A stretch of DNA of 64,000 bases, from assembly GCA_038380435.1 (NCBI GenBank), contig JAWZYU010000013.1:11917901-11981900 (forward strand), written 5' to 3'. A program made the position numbers and the translations under genes. Below, one piece after another: positions 55,001 through 64,000 of this stretch; position 1 is the first letter of the stretch; each line of letters opens with the position of its first letter. Source of the DNA: Ryuthela nishihirai (lineage: Eukaryota > Arthropoda > Arachnida > Araneae > Heptathelidae). The notes under the pieces are model-generated. The model was not told the origin of the DNA. It worked only from the letters and a program-made list of their open reading frames with translations, and ran no database searches.

Positions 55001-55244
55001 TGCCTCTTGGTAATGCTGTGGCAGCTGAGGTCCAGGTTCGAATCTATGGGTGGTGGGATGGTCTTTGTCTTATGTTGTCCTTGTATGAGAAAGCCTGTAC
55101 AACCTAGAAGTTGCTTCTAGGACTCCAAGAACATATTGGGGGGGGGGGGGGGGACAAAGGTTTCCTATAGCCTAACCATAAGTAGATTTAAAAATCTAAA
55201 GAATTTTAAAATTTTATAATTTTATTTTATATGGAATATTCCCC

Positions 55245-56433
55245 ATCACTGGAAGGAGAGATCTGTATTAATCCCCTGTGATGATGTACAGGCCAGGCCA
55301 GGCCCAGCACCTAAAGTCTGATCCCACCTTCTTGTGGTGCAGAATGCTAGTACCTTTCAAAAGAAATACTCTCTTGTGGAAGGGAAAGGAAGGGGCAGGC
55401 TGTCATATCAGTATGGCCTACTAATCTGGACTACTACAGATACTTTTCGCGTTTTTTTTCTACCCTGATGAGAATTGGTCAAACACAAAGGATCCTTGTG
55501 CTGATCATATAATGCCCACCTGAATGGAATAATGGCTCCGAGTTTGATTATGGAGCCTGAATTTGTTGGACTAGTGGGCTTCTCTTGGAGGGAAAATCTG
55601 CCACTGTTTTCTGTTTGTTTGTGGGTTGACAGCCCCAGCCCCAGTGAATAGATTCCCAAGATATGTTTAATCAGCTAGTGGATAATACTGATCTAAGGTC
55701 ATCACAGGTACCTGAACTCTTATTCTTATGGGCATCGTCAAACCTTCATTGAAGAAGTCTTCCAGTGTAGATGGTTTCAGCCTTTAGTAGTGGGGGAATG
55801 CCTGCAATTAGCTAACTCTTTGATATTGTCAGCAATTCCTCTCTCAATAAACATAGTTTCCTTAAACATGCCACTAACTATTTTCTCTCCATAGGTAGTT
55901 GGAATGTGAGGACTCTACACAGAGATTATTCTCCTGTCTTCACAGAAGAATTCCATCGTTACATCTTTGATATTCTCGGCTTTCAAGAGAGCAAATGGAG
56001 AGATAAAAGTCTGATATTTAAAAATAACCCTAAATTTCTCTTTTCAGAGAGGGAAGATAATAACCATCTTCAAGGTGTAGGTCTACTTCTCAGCAGAAAT
56101 GCCAGTCTTGTGCTTCTAGGATATGAATGCATTAATGAAAGGTTTCTCTCAGCTAAATTTCAGACAAGCATTAAAGAATGTTATTGTTGTTATGCCCCCA
56201 ATGTGGTCAAGGTTGTGAGATTTGTCAAGAAAGAAGATATTACCCTTGTTCTAGGCTTTCAATGCTAAACTTTGCACTGATTCTAACCTCTGGGGAAGGG
56301 TGATAGGTCCCTTTGGTATTGGTAGCTGCAAGGCAATGGGCAACATCTCCTACAGATAAGTATACTTAATGGTTTGAGAATAACTAACAGGTATTACAAA
56401 CACCACAACATACATAAGAACATATGAGTTTCA
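55245..56433 (+). mobile_element. LINE copy J, diverged 5' UTR and endonuclease
   Basis: Plus-strand piece from 'atcactggaaggagag' through the 5' UTR to the endonuclease (55890-56268: 'GSWNVRTLHRDYSPV', 'FDILGFQESKWRDKS', 'GVGLLLSRNASLVLLGYEC', 'KKEDITLVLG'), ending before the linker. It is shorter in the 'YAPTEDADEDEK' region and more diverged than H. A G16 run lies upstream at 55137-55152. It is inactive and truncated at the 3' side. Confidence 0.85.
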
Positions 56434-57169
56434 TTAGATAATGAGAAAAGTATCGGGGAAGAGGTTTTAAAGGAAAATAATGCTAATGACTTACTAGATG
56501 ATGAGACAAGCATCCCAGAAATCATAATTAAAATGCAAACCACAGCTAGTTTCTATTAATTTAATTTTACAATATTTAGCTTAACATTACAATCTGAGTC
56601 ACTAACTATCTCCTACGCCGAATAATTATAATTCACCTGTTACTCATATCACAGGTATGTTGTGTTTAACACAAAATTCTAGATGATAAGTGTTACATTC
56701 TAATTTCTTCTAAAGTTTATCCTTAGTATAAAGGAGATATAGCAGAAATAATATATTACCAGTTCAGTTGTTTGTAGTGCTGGTTCACTTAGTTGATTCT
56801 TGGCATTGATGTTCTCTTTTGGCTATGATGTTTAAACCATGATACCACTAAAGTTGAGATACTCCAGACGTGCTATATAATACAGCAATGTCAATGTTGT
56901 TGAGTTGATGCTGCAATGGCTGGCACAGTCACTTAAATGTTCATTGTTGGGGCACTTTTCGCTCTCCATAGTAGTTGTTTTTCCTTTAATGTCGACTATT
57001 TAAGGTTACCAGTCCTTTGATGTTAAGTTTCAACCTTAGCACATGTATTCGATGGATTCAACTCCTTTCCACTTTCAGGTGAAAATTATTTCAAGCATGG
57101 ACAGCAGGTGGCTCAAATTTTAAAAAGAGAGGTTTGTTGAACCCTTTAACTAATGCACTAACATCTTCA
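56434..57169. other. Intron sequence without recognised genes
   Basis: About 740 bp of intron between LINE J and the Penelope-like fragment; no coding homology is recognised. Confidence 0.5.
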
Positions 57170-57850
57170 ACACTAAACATTTAAATTAAAAAGCAAATGT
57201 TTAAAAAAGTTAAAAAATGGCAACGTAATTCACAACGCGTTTCACCCCATCCTCATCTGGGGCTTAATCAGGTGCTAATGCAAACAGCCTATGTGGCTGT
57301 AGGTTATTTATACTGGTGTCTCTCAACTATTGTGTAAATGCGCAACTCACGTTTGGGTGCTCACGCAGCAAGAGGTTCCAAACTGTGGAGTGGACACGGT
57401 TGGAATCTCAGTTTTGCATATGGAGTTTTTAGGTAAATTAATCAGTAGAAATTGGGTGTATTGTGGATGAAATTTTGTGTGGCTAGTGGTTTAAAGTTTA
57501 CTTCTTCAACTTGAATATTGTTTTCGATTATTATTTGGGCTACTGCTGTGTTTGGTTTCTTGTTTTTAAAGTCTGTTTTATGTTCAGTCATCATTCTTTG
57601 CTCACAGGTTCAGAATGTTTTACCAATATATTATTTTTGCTTCCTAATTTGCTATCATGGTCTATTATATTTATATTATAAACTCCCCCTGTATTTCCTA
57701 TTATATCCCTATCGTTTACCACCAGTTTTTTTTAATGTTTTAGATACTGTGTGTGGTAATTTCAGTTGGCATTTGGTTAAAATATTGTTTAATGTTTTGG
57801 AGTTTGCTCATAGTTTTCCCTACACAAAAGGAGTCTCAATGAGATGATGA
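57170..57850 (-). mobile_element. Penelope-like element 3' fragment with GIY-YIG endonuclease remnant
   Basis: On the minus strand, frame pieces give 'KLVVNDRDIIGNTGGVYNIN' (about 57730-57670) and then 'YIGKTF' followed, after a stop, by 'TCEQRMMTEHKTDF' and 'KKPNTAVAQ' (about 57615-57545). This is the GIY-YIG order of Penelope-like elements: G(I/V)Y, YIG, then the Arg/His-containing 'R...EHK' and 'AVA(E/Q)H' segments. Just downstream the 'gatgaggatggggtgaaacgcgt' type of sequence (57240-57265 complement) resembles the 3' UTR of such elements. The RT would lie further right but is not recognised. The copy is dead. Confidence 0.68.
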
Positions 57851-58647
57851 TAGCCTGCAGAGCGACAACCGTCCCTGTAGCAGTCAACCTAGAATAGATT
57901 ACCATCACAAGGAAGGTCTTGAGAAGCACCTATACCTAACTTATTGATCGGCATGAGGATGAAGTCTCTGGGAACATCTCTCAATGGAGTGATGACAATG
58001 AAAATTTAAGTATATTAACATTCTTCCACTGTGGCACTAATTATGTATGATGTTTTATCTTTTTACGTATAGATGAAGATGGAGATGATTGAAGATTATT
58101 TATTGTTATTTATACTTAAAGAGAGATTTTGAAATGTTTTAGCTACATGCTGAAACTTTAGAGTTTCAGATATTTTTGGAAAAATGAATTTATTATGCAA
58201 TGTGTGATTAAAAAGCTATGAGTGACCTGAAATTATTAGTTTTTTTTTTGTATGTGTGTGTGTTCTGATTTACCTGAAACTTCAACCATACTGAGTTATA
58301 TATCGGATTAATTTGATTTCAAGCATATTTATGAAATTGTAGGTTTTTTTTGTTTTGTTTTTTCCCCAGCTGACTGATAGTTGAATTGAGTATTGTGAAT
58401 TAAAATTAAGGAATTTAGAATTATAAAAATGTTTATAGATGTAAATGAAGAGAATGAAACAGAATTTAGTGTACAGTGATTATATAAATTGTATTTCAAG
58501 AATATTTTTGAATTGAAAGTGATTCTTATTGTAAAACTTGGATGGAATTGTATTGCATGTAATGTTAGCATCATATATGATAAATTATTGAAACAGCTTT
58601 TCTTTACACTTAGATACGATGTATATGTATTTAAATCTATTCAGTGT
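57851..58647. other. Intron sequence without recognised genes
   Basis: AT-rich, with short T runs (58240, 58345). Nothing coding is supported. Confidence 0.5.
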
Positions 58648-60031
58648 TATCAGAAATTGTTGTTATGCCCCCACTGAGGATGCTGTGAGGTTGAGAAGGA
58701 TGGGTTTTATGGACAACTTCATGATATTTTGAATTCTGTCAAAGAGATATTACCCTTGTTCTCGGTGACTTCAATGCCAAAGTTGGTACTGACTCTGACC
58801 TTTGGGGAGGAGTGATAGGCCCTTTTGGTATTGGTAGCTACAATGGGCAACATCTACTACAGGTAAGTAAACTCAATGGTTTCAGAATAACTAACACTTA
58901 TTACAAAAACCATGAGGTACATAAATACACATAGGTTTCACCTGATGGGCTGCATAAAAATATGATTGATTATATAATAATTAACAGCAAATGGGCTAGT
59001 TCTGTTAGGAATACCAGGCCATATAGGGGAGCTGAAAGTGGATCTGACCATTATCTTGTTAAAAGTGTCTTGCAACTTAAACTTAAAAAGTGTTGTGCTA
59101 GGGTTAAAAAATTTACTTTCAATACTGAAGCTCTGAAAGACCCAGTTATAGCCAAAGCTTACCGTGATAGGTTACTTAGTCATTATGACAGCCATGGTTT
59201 GCTTACTACTGAAGTTGAGGAAGAATGGGACCATTTTAAACAGGCTTTTTTTGGAAACCAACAGTATTCTTTTAGGAAAAAAGGAGCAGAGGAGGCAGAA
59301 TTATTTGAGTGATAAGGCACTTGAGCTTATTTCAGAAAGAAAGAACTGCAGGAATGTCCTTAATCAATACCCTACTATTCCTAATACAGAGACAGCATTA
59401 CAGAGAGCTTAATAAACGTGTAAAGAATCTGTTAGCTGCTGATAAGAATCTTTGGCTTGATGGCTTGGCTGACAAATCCAAGGAAGCAGTTAGACAGCAC
59501 AACAGCAGAGAGCTATACCAGATAGTTAATGTTTTGTGTGGTAGAAAACGGACAGGTATACTGGGATTGAAGGATAAACAAGGTGAGGAATCTGTCGTGG
59601 CTAGGTGGGCTGAGCATTTCAGTGATGTTCTAAACAATGTGGTTAGTTCTACTCCCATTGTTTGCAATGATGATAGATGCATTGGTGGCTTTAATGTTGG
59701 CCCTATAACACAATCTGAAGTTATTTTGACTATTTCTAAACTTAAACTTCATAAATCCACAGGGGTAGATGAAATTACCACTGAAATGCTTAGAGCTGGG
59801 AATGTTTCGGTTACCACTTGGATGACTGAAATTCTGAATATCTTTTATGATAAAGGCATGGGTTCCTAAGGATTTTACCAGAGCTATTATTATCCCTATT
59901 TTCAAAAAAGGCAATCGCAGTTCTTGTGATAACTATAGTGGTATCAGCCTACTCCCTGTTCCAGGGAAAGTTATTTGCATGATGAGCAATGTGGATTCAG
60001 AAGTGCTAGGGGATGTGTGGATCAGATATTT
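58648..60031 (+). mobile_element. LINE copy K, mid-endonuclease to RT fragment
   Basis: Plus-strand piece beginning at 'CYAPTEDA' (58655) and running through 'GDFNAKVGTDSDLWGGVIG' (58765), 'MIDYIIINSKW' (58962), the linker (59309-59700) and 'KLHKSTGVDEITTEMLRAGN' (59740), to 'FTRAIIIPIFKKGNRSSCDN' (59870), breaking off in 'DQIFSL' at 60031, where Tc1-like sequence starts. A 40-codon part of RT is deleted near 59975. It has several frame breaks. Confidence 0.87.
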
Positions 60032-60034
60032 TCA

Positions 60035-61046
60035 CTTAGACAGAGAGCAGATCATAGGTGCCCGACAGATGGGACACTTGATCTCTGAAACTGTCAGCGA
60101 ACTCGAATTTTCTTGTACGACAGTTTCAAGAGTGTTCTGGCAAAAAAACATGCACACGGACAAACTGCAAAGGACAACAAGCCTTGAATGATTGTGGCTT
60201 CACTGTCTGACTCGCATCATACGGACTGATAGGGGCCAGACATTATCTGAAATCACCTCCCATCTGAATGCTGATTCCAGCAGGGAAGTCAGTGCAGAAC
60301 TGTGCAATGCTCACTTCATCATCTTGGTTTCGGGAGCCACTGACCTACGAGAGTCCCACTTCTAACCACATGATACTGGGCTCAACATCTTGCCTGGGCT
60401 AAAGAACATCGAAAATTAGCAATGGATAGCCTGGAGTGATGAATCCCGATTTAAACTTCATCATGCCGAGGGGAAACTGAGGATGTGGTGTCAATCCCAT
60501 GAAGCCATGGATCCTGCATGTCAGATAGGAACAGTACAAGCTGGTGGTGGCTCAGTGATTGTCTGGGGTGTCATCAGTTGGAAAGTCTGTGGGATCTTTG
60601 GTACATATACCGATGACTCACAATGCATCCCATTACGTAGAACTCATGGCTGACCATTTACACCCATTTATGGCCATCATGCATCCCAATGGAAATGGCA
60701 TCTACCAGCAAGACAACTGTTCATCTCATAGGTACAGGTTGGCTACTGCATGCTTGGAGGAGCATTCTGCTGACTTTGAAATAATTAATTGCCCACTTAT
60801 AATCCCATATTTAAATCCCATTGAAAATCTTTGGGATACCTCGAGCAGAGTATTCAGGCCTGTGTCCCATTAGCAACGATCTTGAGAGAATTGTGGACAG
60901 CTGTGGAGGATGCATGGATCACCATACCTGTAAAATATTTACACAATCTTGTGGAGTCCTTGTCTTGTCGTGTGACAGCCGTTATCAGGGCCAGAGAGGA
61001 GCACAACACATTACTAGATTGATATCCCTAATTCAATGGCACCTCA
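60035..61046 (+). mobile_element. Tc1-like transposon remnant (family 3)
   Basis: Plus-strand transposase pieces: 'GARQMGHLISETVSELEFSC' (60058, helix-turn-helix region), 'DESRFKLHHAEGKLRMWCQS' (about 60438-60497, the first catalytic Asp region 'SDESRF'), 'GGGSVIVWGVIS' (60543-60577), 'YQQDNCSSHRYRLATACLEE' (60709, second Asp), and 'NPIENLWD' (60814-60837, Glu present). These are the typical Tc1 blocks in order, with frameshifts. Terminal inverted repeats are not found. It stands between two LINE pieces in opposite orientation. Confidence 0.82.
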
Positions 61047-62882
61047 GTGCAGAACATCACTGAAATATTCAGCCCACCTAGCCATAACCGAATCCTCAAC
61101 TTTTATAACCTTACCTTGTTTATCCTTCAATCCCTGTATAGCTGCACATTTTCTATCACACAAAACATTAAATATATGATACAGTTCTGTTGTTTGTGCT
61201 ATCGATTTGTATCTTCAACTTTGTCAGCCAAGCCATCAAGCCAAAGATTCTTATTAGCTGCTAACTGATCCTTTACATGCTTTTTAAGCTCTGCAATGCT
61301 TTCTATTAGAACTATTAGGGTGTTGATTAAGGACAATCATGCAATTCTTTCTTTCTGAAATAAGCTCAAGTGCCTTATCACTCAAATAATTTTTCCTCCT
61401 CTGCTCCTTTTTTCCTAAAAGAGTACTGTTAGTTTCTGAAAAAGCCTGCTTAAAATGGTCCCATTCTTTCTCAACTTCAGTAGTAAGCAAACCATGACTG
61501 CATAATGACTATGTAACATATCACAATAAGATTTAGCTATAACTGGGTCTTTCAGAGCTTCGGAATTAAAGGTAAATTTTTTAACCTCAGTCCAACACTT
61601 CTTCAGTTTAAGTTGCAAGACACTTTTAACAAGGTAATGGTCAGATCTAATTGCAGCTCCCCTATATGACCTGGTATTCCTAACAGAACTAGCCCATTTC
61701 CTGTTAATATGTAATCAATCATATTCTGATGCAGCCCATCAGGTGAAACCCATGTGTACTTATGTATGTCGCGGTGTTTGTAATAAGTGTTAGTTATTCT
61801 GAAACCATTGAATTTACTTACCTGTAGGAGACGTTGCCCATTGCCATTGCAGCTATTAATACGTAAAGGGTCTATCACTCCTCCCCAAAGGTCAGAGTCA
61901 GTACCAACTTTGGCATTGAAGTCACCAAGAACAAAGGTAATATCTCCTTTCTTGACAGAATTCAAAATATCCTGAAGTTGTCCATAAACCTTTCCTTCTG
62001 ATCCTCATCGGCATCCTCAGTGGGGGCATAACAGCAGATAACATTCAAGTCTTTAACGCTTGTCTGAAATTCTGCTGTAAGAAACCTTTCATTAATGCAC
62101 TCATATCCTAGAAGAGCATCACTAGCGTGTCTGCTGAGAAGCAGACCCACGCCTTGGTGATGTTTATTGTCGTCCCTCAGTGAAAAGAGAAATTTAAGAT
62201 TATTTTTAAGAATCTGACCTTTTTCTGTCCATCTGGTCTCTTGCAAGCCGAGAATATCTAAATTATAATGGTGGAATTCTTGTGTGAGGACATCAACAGA
62301 ATAATCTATGTGTAGAGTCCTCACATTTCAACTACTTATGGAGAGAAAATGGTTAGTGAGATGTTTAAAGAAACTATGTTTATTGAATTGAGAGAGGAAT
62401 TGCCAACAATATCAAACAGCCCCCTAATCACAGGCATGGGGCAAAGATCTGTTCCCCCAACACTAAAGGCTGAAGCCATCTACAATGGGAGACTTCTTTG
62501 AGCGTAGAATCTGACGATGCTTGTAGAAGCAAGAGTTCAGGTGTCTGTGATGACTTCTGCTCAGGATTATCCACCAGCTGATAAAATGTATCCTGTGAAT
62601 CTATTCACTTGGGACTGTCAACCCCAAAAAAACAGAAAAATGTTGGAAGATTTTCCCTCCACAGAAGCCCACCAGTGCAGCAAATTCAGGATCCACAATC
62701 AAGCTCAGAGCCTAATTCCAGTATCGTCCAGTAAGTTTATATGGTCAGAATGAGGACCCTGTTTGTTGACCACTCCTCAGCAGGGAAGAAAAAAAGCAAA
62801 GTAGCCATAGTTGTCCAGATCAGTAGGCCACACTGATATGGTAGCCCTTCCATTCCCATCCACAAGAGAGTATCTCTTTTGA
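61047..62882 (-). mobile_element. LINE copy L, 5' part without RT
   Basis: Minus-strand piece from a truncated 5' UTR (62882) through the endonuclease (62324-61603: 'VDVLTQEFHHYNLDILGLQE', 'YECINERFLTAEFQTS', 'LGDFNAKVGTDSDLWGGVID', 'MIDYIL') and linker to the 'WAEYFSDVL'-like region at 61047. RT and tail are missing. A LINE truncated on the 3' side cannot arise by normal incomplete retrotransposition, so a later deletion or rearrangement is likely. Confidence 0.87.
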
Positions 62883-63356
62883 ACTGTCAGCTAGTTGGGG
62901 AGTGTGCTAAAATAAATTGCAGTTGCAAGAATGCTTAATTTGGACTATGTTAATGTTAGCTTGAAGTATCACAAAGTTTTATTACTTTCTGACATATTAA
63001 GTTGGGGAATAAAATGAAAAATATTGCATTATAAGACAATATTTCAAATTTAAAACTCTTGATCAATCACACAGTAATAGATGCAGAGGGAAAAATACAT
63101 TCATTATTGCAAATTGAGACATACTTGTTTTGAAACAGAAGTGTGATTAATGAGGAAGAAAAACCCACTTTTTTCACCTTAAAAAGGATGTGACTAATTA
63201 TGAGCATAACCATTATAAAAATATTGCATTTTGAAATTAATACTTCTATTTTTTCTTCTTATAAACAGTTCTGTATGAACAAAAGAATTACATATTATGT
63301 ACCAAGTATTTAATAATCATATTTGCTTCCTGGATTTAATTTTATTTAACTCTTAC
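62883..63356. other. Intron sequence flanking dynein exon 1
   Basis: AT-rich intron between LINE L and the exon at 63357; no other feature is seen. Confidence 0.55.
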
Positions 63357-63597
63357 CTCAACATCATCTTTAAACGTCAACAAAGGAGCATTCATTACAG
63401 TACCCAATGTCCAACTCTCCTGGTCTTCGTCAAATGTGTACTTACAAAGGTTCTCTATTCTCTTCCAATGGCCCATAGTCATGGCTTCATTACTAAGATT
63501 TTCCAGAAGGCCACAAGTTTCTTTTACAGCAAAAATTTTCTCTTTTAACCCTTCAAATACTTTCCATTCCTTAACTCCTTTTGGAAGCCTTTCACAT
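63357..63597 (-). CDS. DNAH5/8: Dynein heavy chain exon 1 of 6 in window (residues 1-80 of the visible stretch)
   Basis: Exon of 241 nt between an AG acceptor (63598-63599) and GTAAGA donor (63355-63356). The first base completes a codon from the upstream exon; 80 full codons follow, starting CERLPKGVKEWKVFEG and ending NAPLLTFKDDVE. The order 'LPK..KEW..F..LK', 'HWKRI', 'APLL..KDD(V/I)E' is the DNAH5/8 tail just before the linker. Its last codon is complete (phase 0), so it joins directly to DICIAAQKEKD in the next exon, as in homologues. No stop occurs in frame. It is the most upstream visible exon; the SINE at 63772 lies about 170 bp away in the preceding intron. Confidence 0.92.
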
Positions 63598-63771
63598 CTA
63601 AAACGAAATTTTAAACTTACAAATTAAATTATTAAAAGCAATGATACTCTTACAAACACATTAAGAGTAAATTTTTACTATGGTAAGAAACAGACTGATA
63701 TCAAGGGATTGATTGATTGCCTGATTACTATTATTCCCCATTGAACTACCTATAAACTCATTATGTATGCT

Positions 63772-64000
63772 GGGGGCGGGGGGGGGGGGGGGGGGGGCTC
63801 AGTCAGTAGTGTGCCAGGCTCATAATCTGTAGTTTGCAGGTTCGAGTCCGAGCTGGGTCAGCATTGAGATTTATCTCCGCAAAATTCCCCGCCCTGCCCA
63901 CAGTCAGTAGGGTGCACCGATGGGCTTGGAAAGGCCACTGTCCGTCAGGTGGGACGTTAAGCCATGGCTCCGTATGTGGGAGAGCCATATCGTGTGCACG
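63772..64000 (+). mobile_element. tRNA-derived SINE (family 1), cut by the window edge
   Basis: Head after a G-rich run (63772-63797): 'ggctcagtcagtagtgtgcc', 'caggctcataatctgtag', 'ggttcgagtcc', then the family body to 'gagagccatatcgtgtgcac' at 64000. The tail and duplication lie outside. The long G run is an expansion of the 'ggggcgggggtggct' start of the element. Confidence 0.92.

Larger units (their letters stand above)
12587..63597 (-). other. DNAH5/8: Axonemal dynein heavy chain gene, internal part (gene span, six exons)
   Basis: Six minus-strand exons splice without a frame break into 322 codons that match the tail/linker region of axonemal dynein heavy chains of the DNAH5/DNAH8 group. 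This motor subunit of outer dynein arms drives cilia and sperm flagella. Introns between them measure about 11.8, 3.5, 4.0, 10.1 and 20.6 kb, with phases 0, 2, 0, 2, 0; the sequence left of 12587 is at least 12.6 kb more intron. All acceptors are AG and all donors GT. The N-terminal exons lie beyond the right edge and the motor domain beyond the left edge. All transposons in the window sit in introns. Family recognition is from remembered homologues; DNAH5 and DNAH8 cannot be separated here, and an invertebrate may have a single ancestor of both. Confidence 0.93.

Noticed and set aside
57518..57847. Hydrophobic 110-codon plus-strand frame
   Set aside because: It is antisense to the Penelope-like GIY-YIG region, which explains the sequence better.
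1..64000. CRISPR arrays, operons or bacterial gene systems
   Set aside because: No direct repeats with regular spacers; spliced exons and eukaryotic retroelements show a metazoan nuclear genome.

Overview
The window is nuclear DNA of an animal, probably an invertebrate. It is AT-rich, has spliceosomal introns and is full of eukaryotic transposons. I see no prokaryotic gene organisation. The only host gene I can support is an axonemal dynein heavy chain of the DNAH5/DNAH8 type (outer-arm gamma-like). It runs on the minus strand through the whole window: six exons (63357-63597, 51346-51545, 47723-47876, 43572-43735, 33332-33434, 12587-12691) join in frame, with consensus splice sites, into 322 consecutive codons of the tail/linker region. 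Everything else lies in five complete introns (3.5-20.6 kb) plus parts of a sixth and seventh. The species cannot be named from sequence alone.

The introns are a mosaic of mobile elements. (1) An APE-RT non-LTR retrotransposon (RTE-like, (GAT)n tail, about 3.57 kb) occurs in at least 12 copies or pieces on both strands. 38198-41769 is essentially full length; 15058-16170 and 30486-30890 belong to an older subfamily. (2) A tRNA-derived SINE of about 380 bp is present in six copies plus two decayed tails, five of them with clear 11-14 bp target-site duplications. (3) One LTR retrotransposon (22990-30064) has equal-length LTRs that read the same, a primer-binding site, a polypurine tract, gag and protease, but no reverse transcriptase, RNase H or integrase core. 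(4) Five or six decayed Tc1/mariner elements are present. (5) A Penelope-like fragment retains GIY-YIG endonuclease remnants. (6) Two further tRNA-like repeat families occur, partly as large palindromes.

Layout: 1-3706 is a minus-strand LINE inserted in a mariner remnant (3707-4345). A Tc1-like element lies at 6114-7334, a second minus LINE carrying a SINE at 8152-11696, and a truncated SINE at 11938-12193. After the dynein exon at 12587 come C-rich tandem repeats and an old LINE piece. At 17686-30237 there is a three-level nest: a plus LINE split by a minus LINE, itself split by the LTR element. Next come an old LINE piece, a mariner (31050-32220), the exon at 33332, and a rearranged locus (33489-36550) in which one arm of an inverted duplication carries a LINE and the other keeps the empty site. 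A full-length LINE (38198-41769) and a tRNA-like palindrome (42365-43075) precede the exon at 43572. A perfect 28-bp hairpin, a Tc1-like element and two SINEs lie around the exons at 43572 and 47723. After the exon at 51346 there are a Tc1-like element (52921-54127), a tRNA-Thr-like palindrome, LINE pieces, the Penelope-like piece, an inverted LINE pair around a Tc1-like remnant, the exon at 63357 and a SINE cut by the window edge.

The most notable observations are the gag-protease-only LTR element with a canonical in-frame -1 slippery heptamer (TTTAAAC, 25890-25896), the triple nest, and the filled/empty insertion pair inside an inverted duplication.
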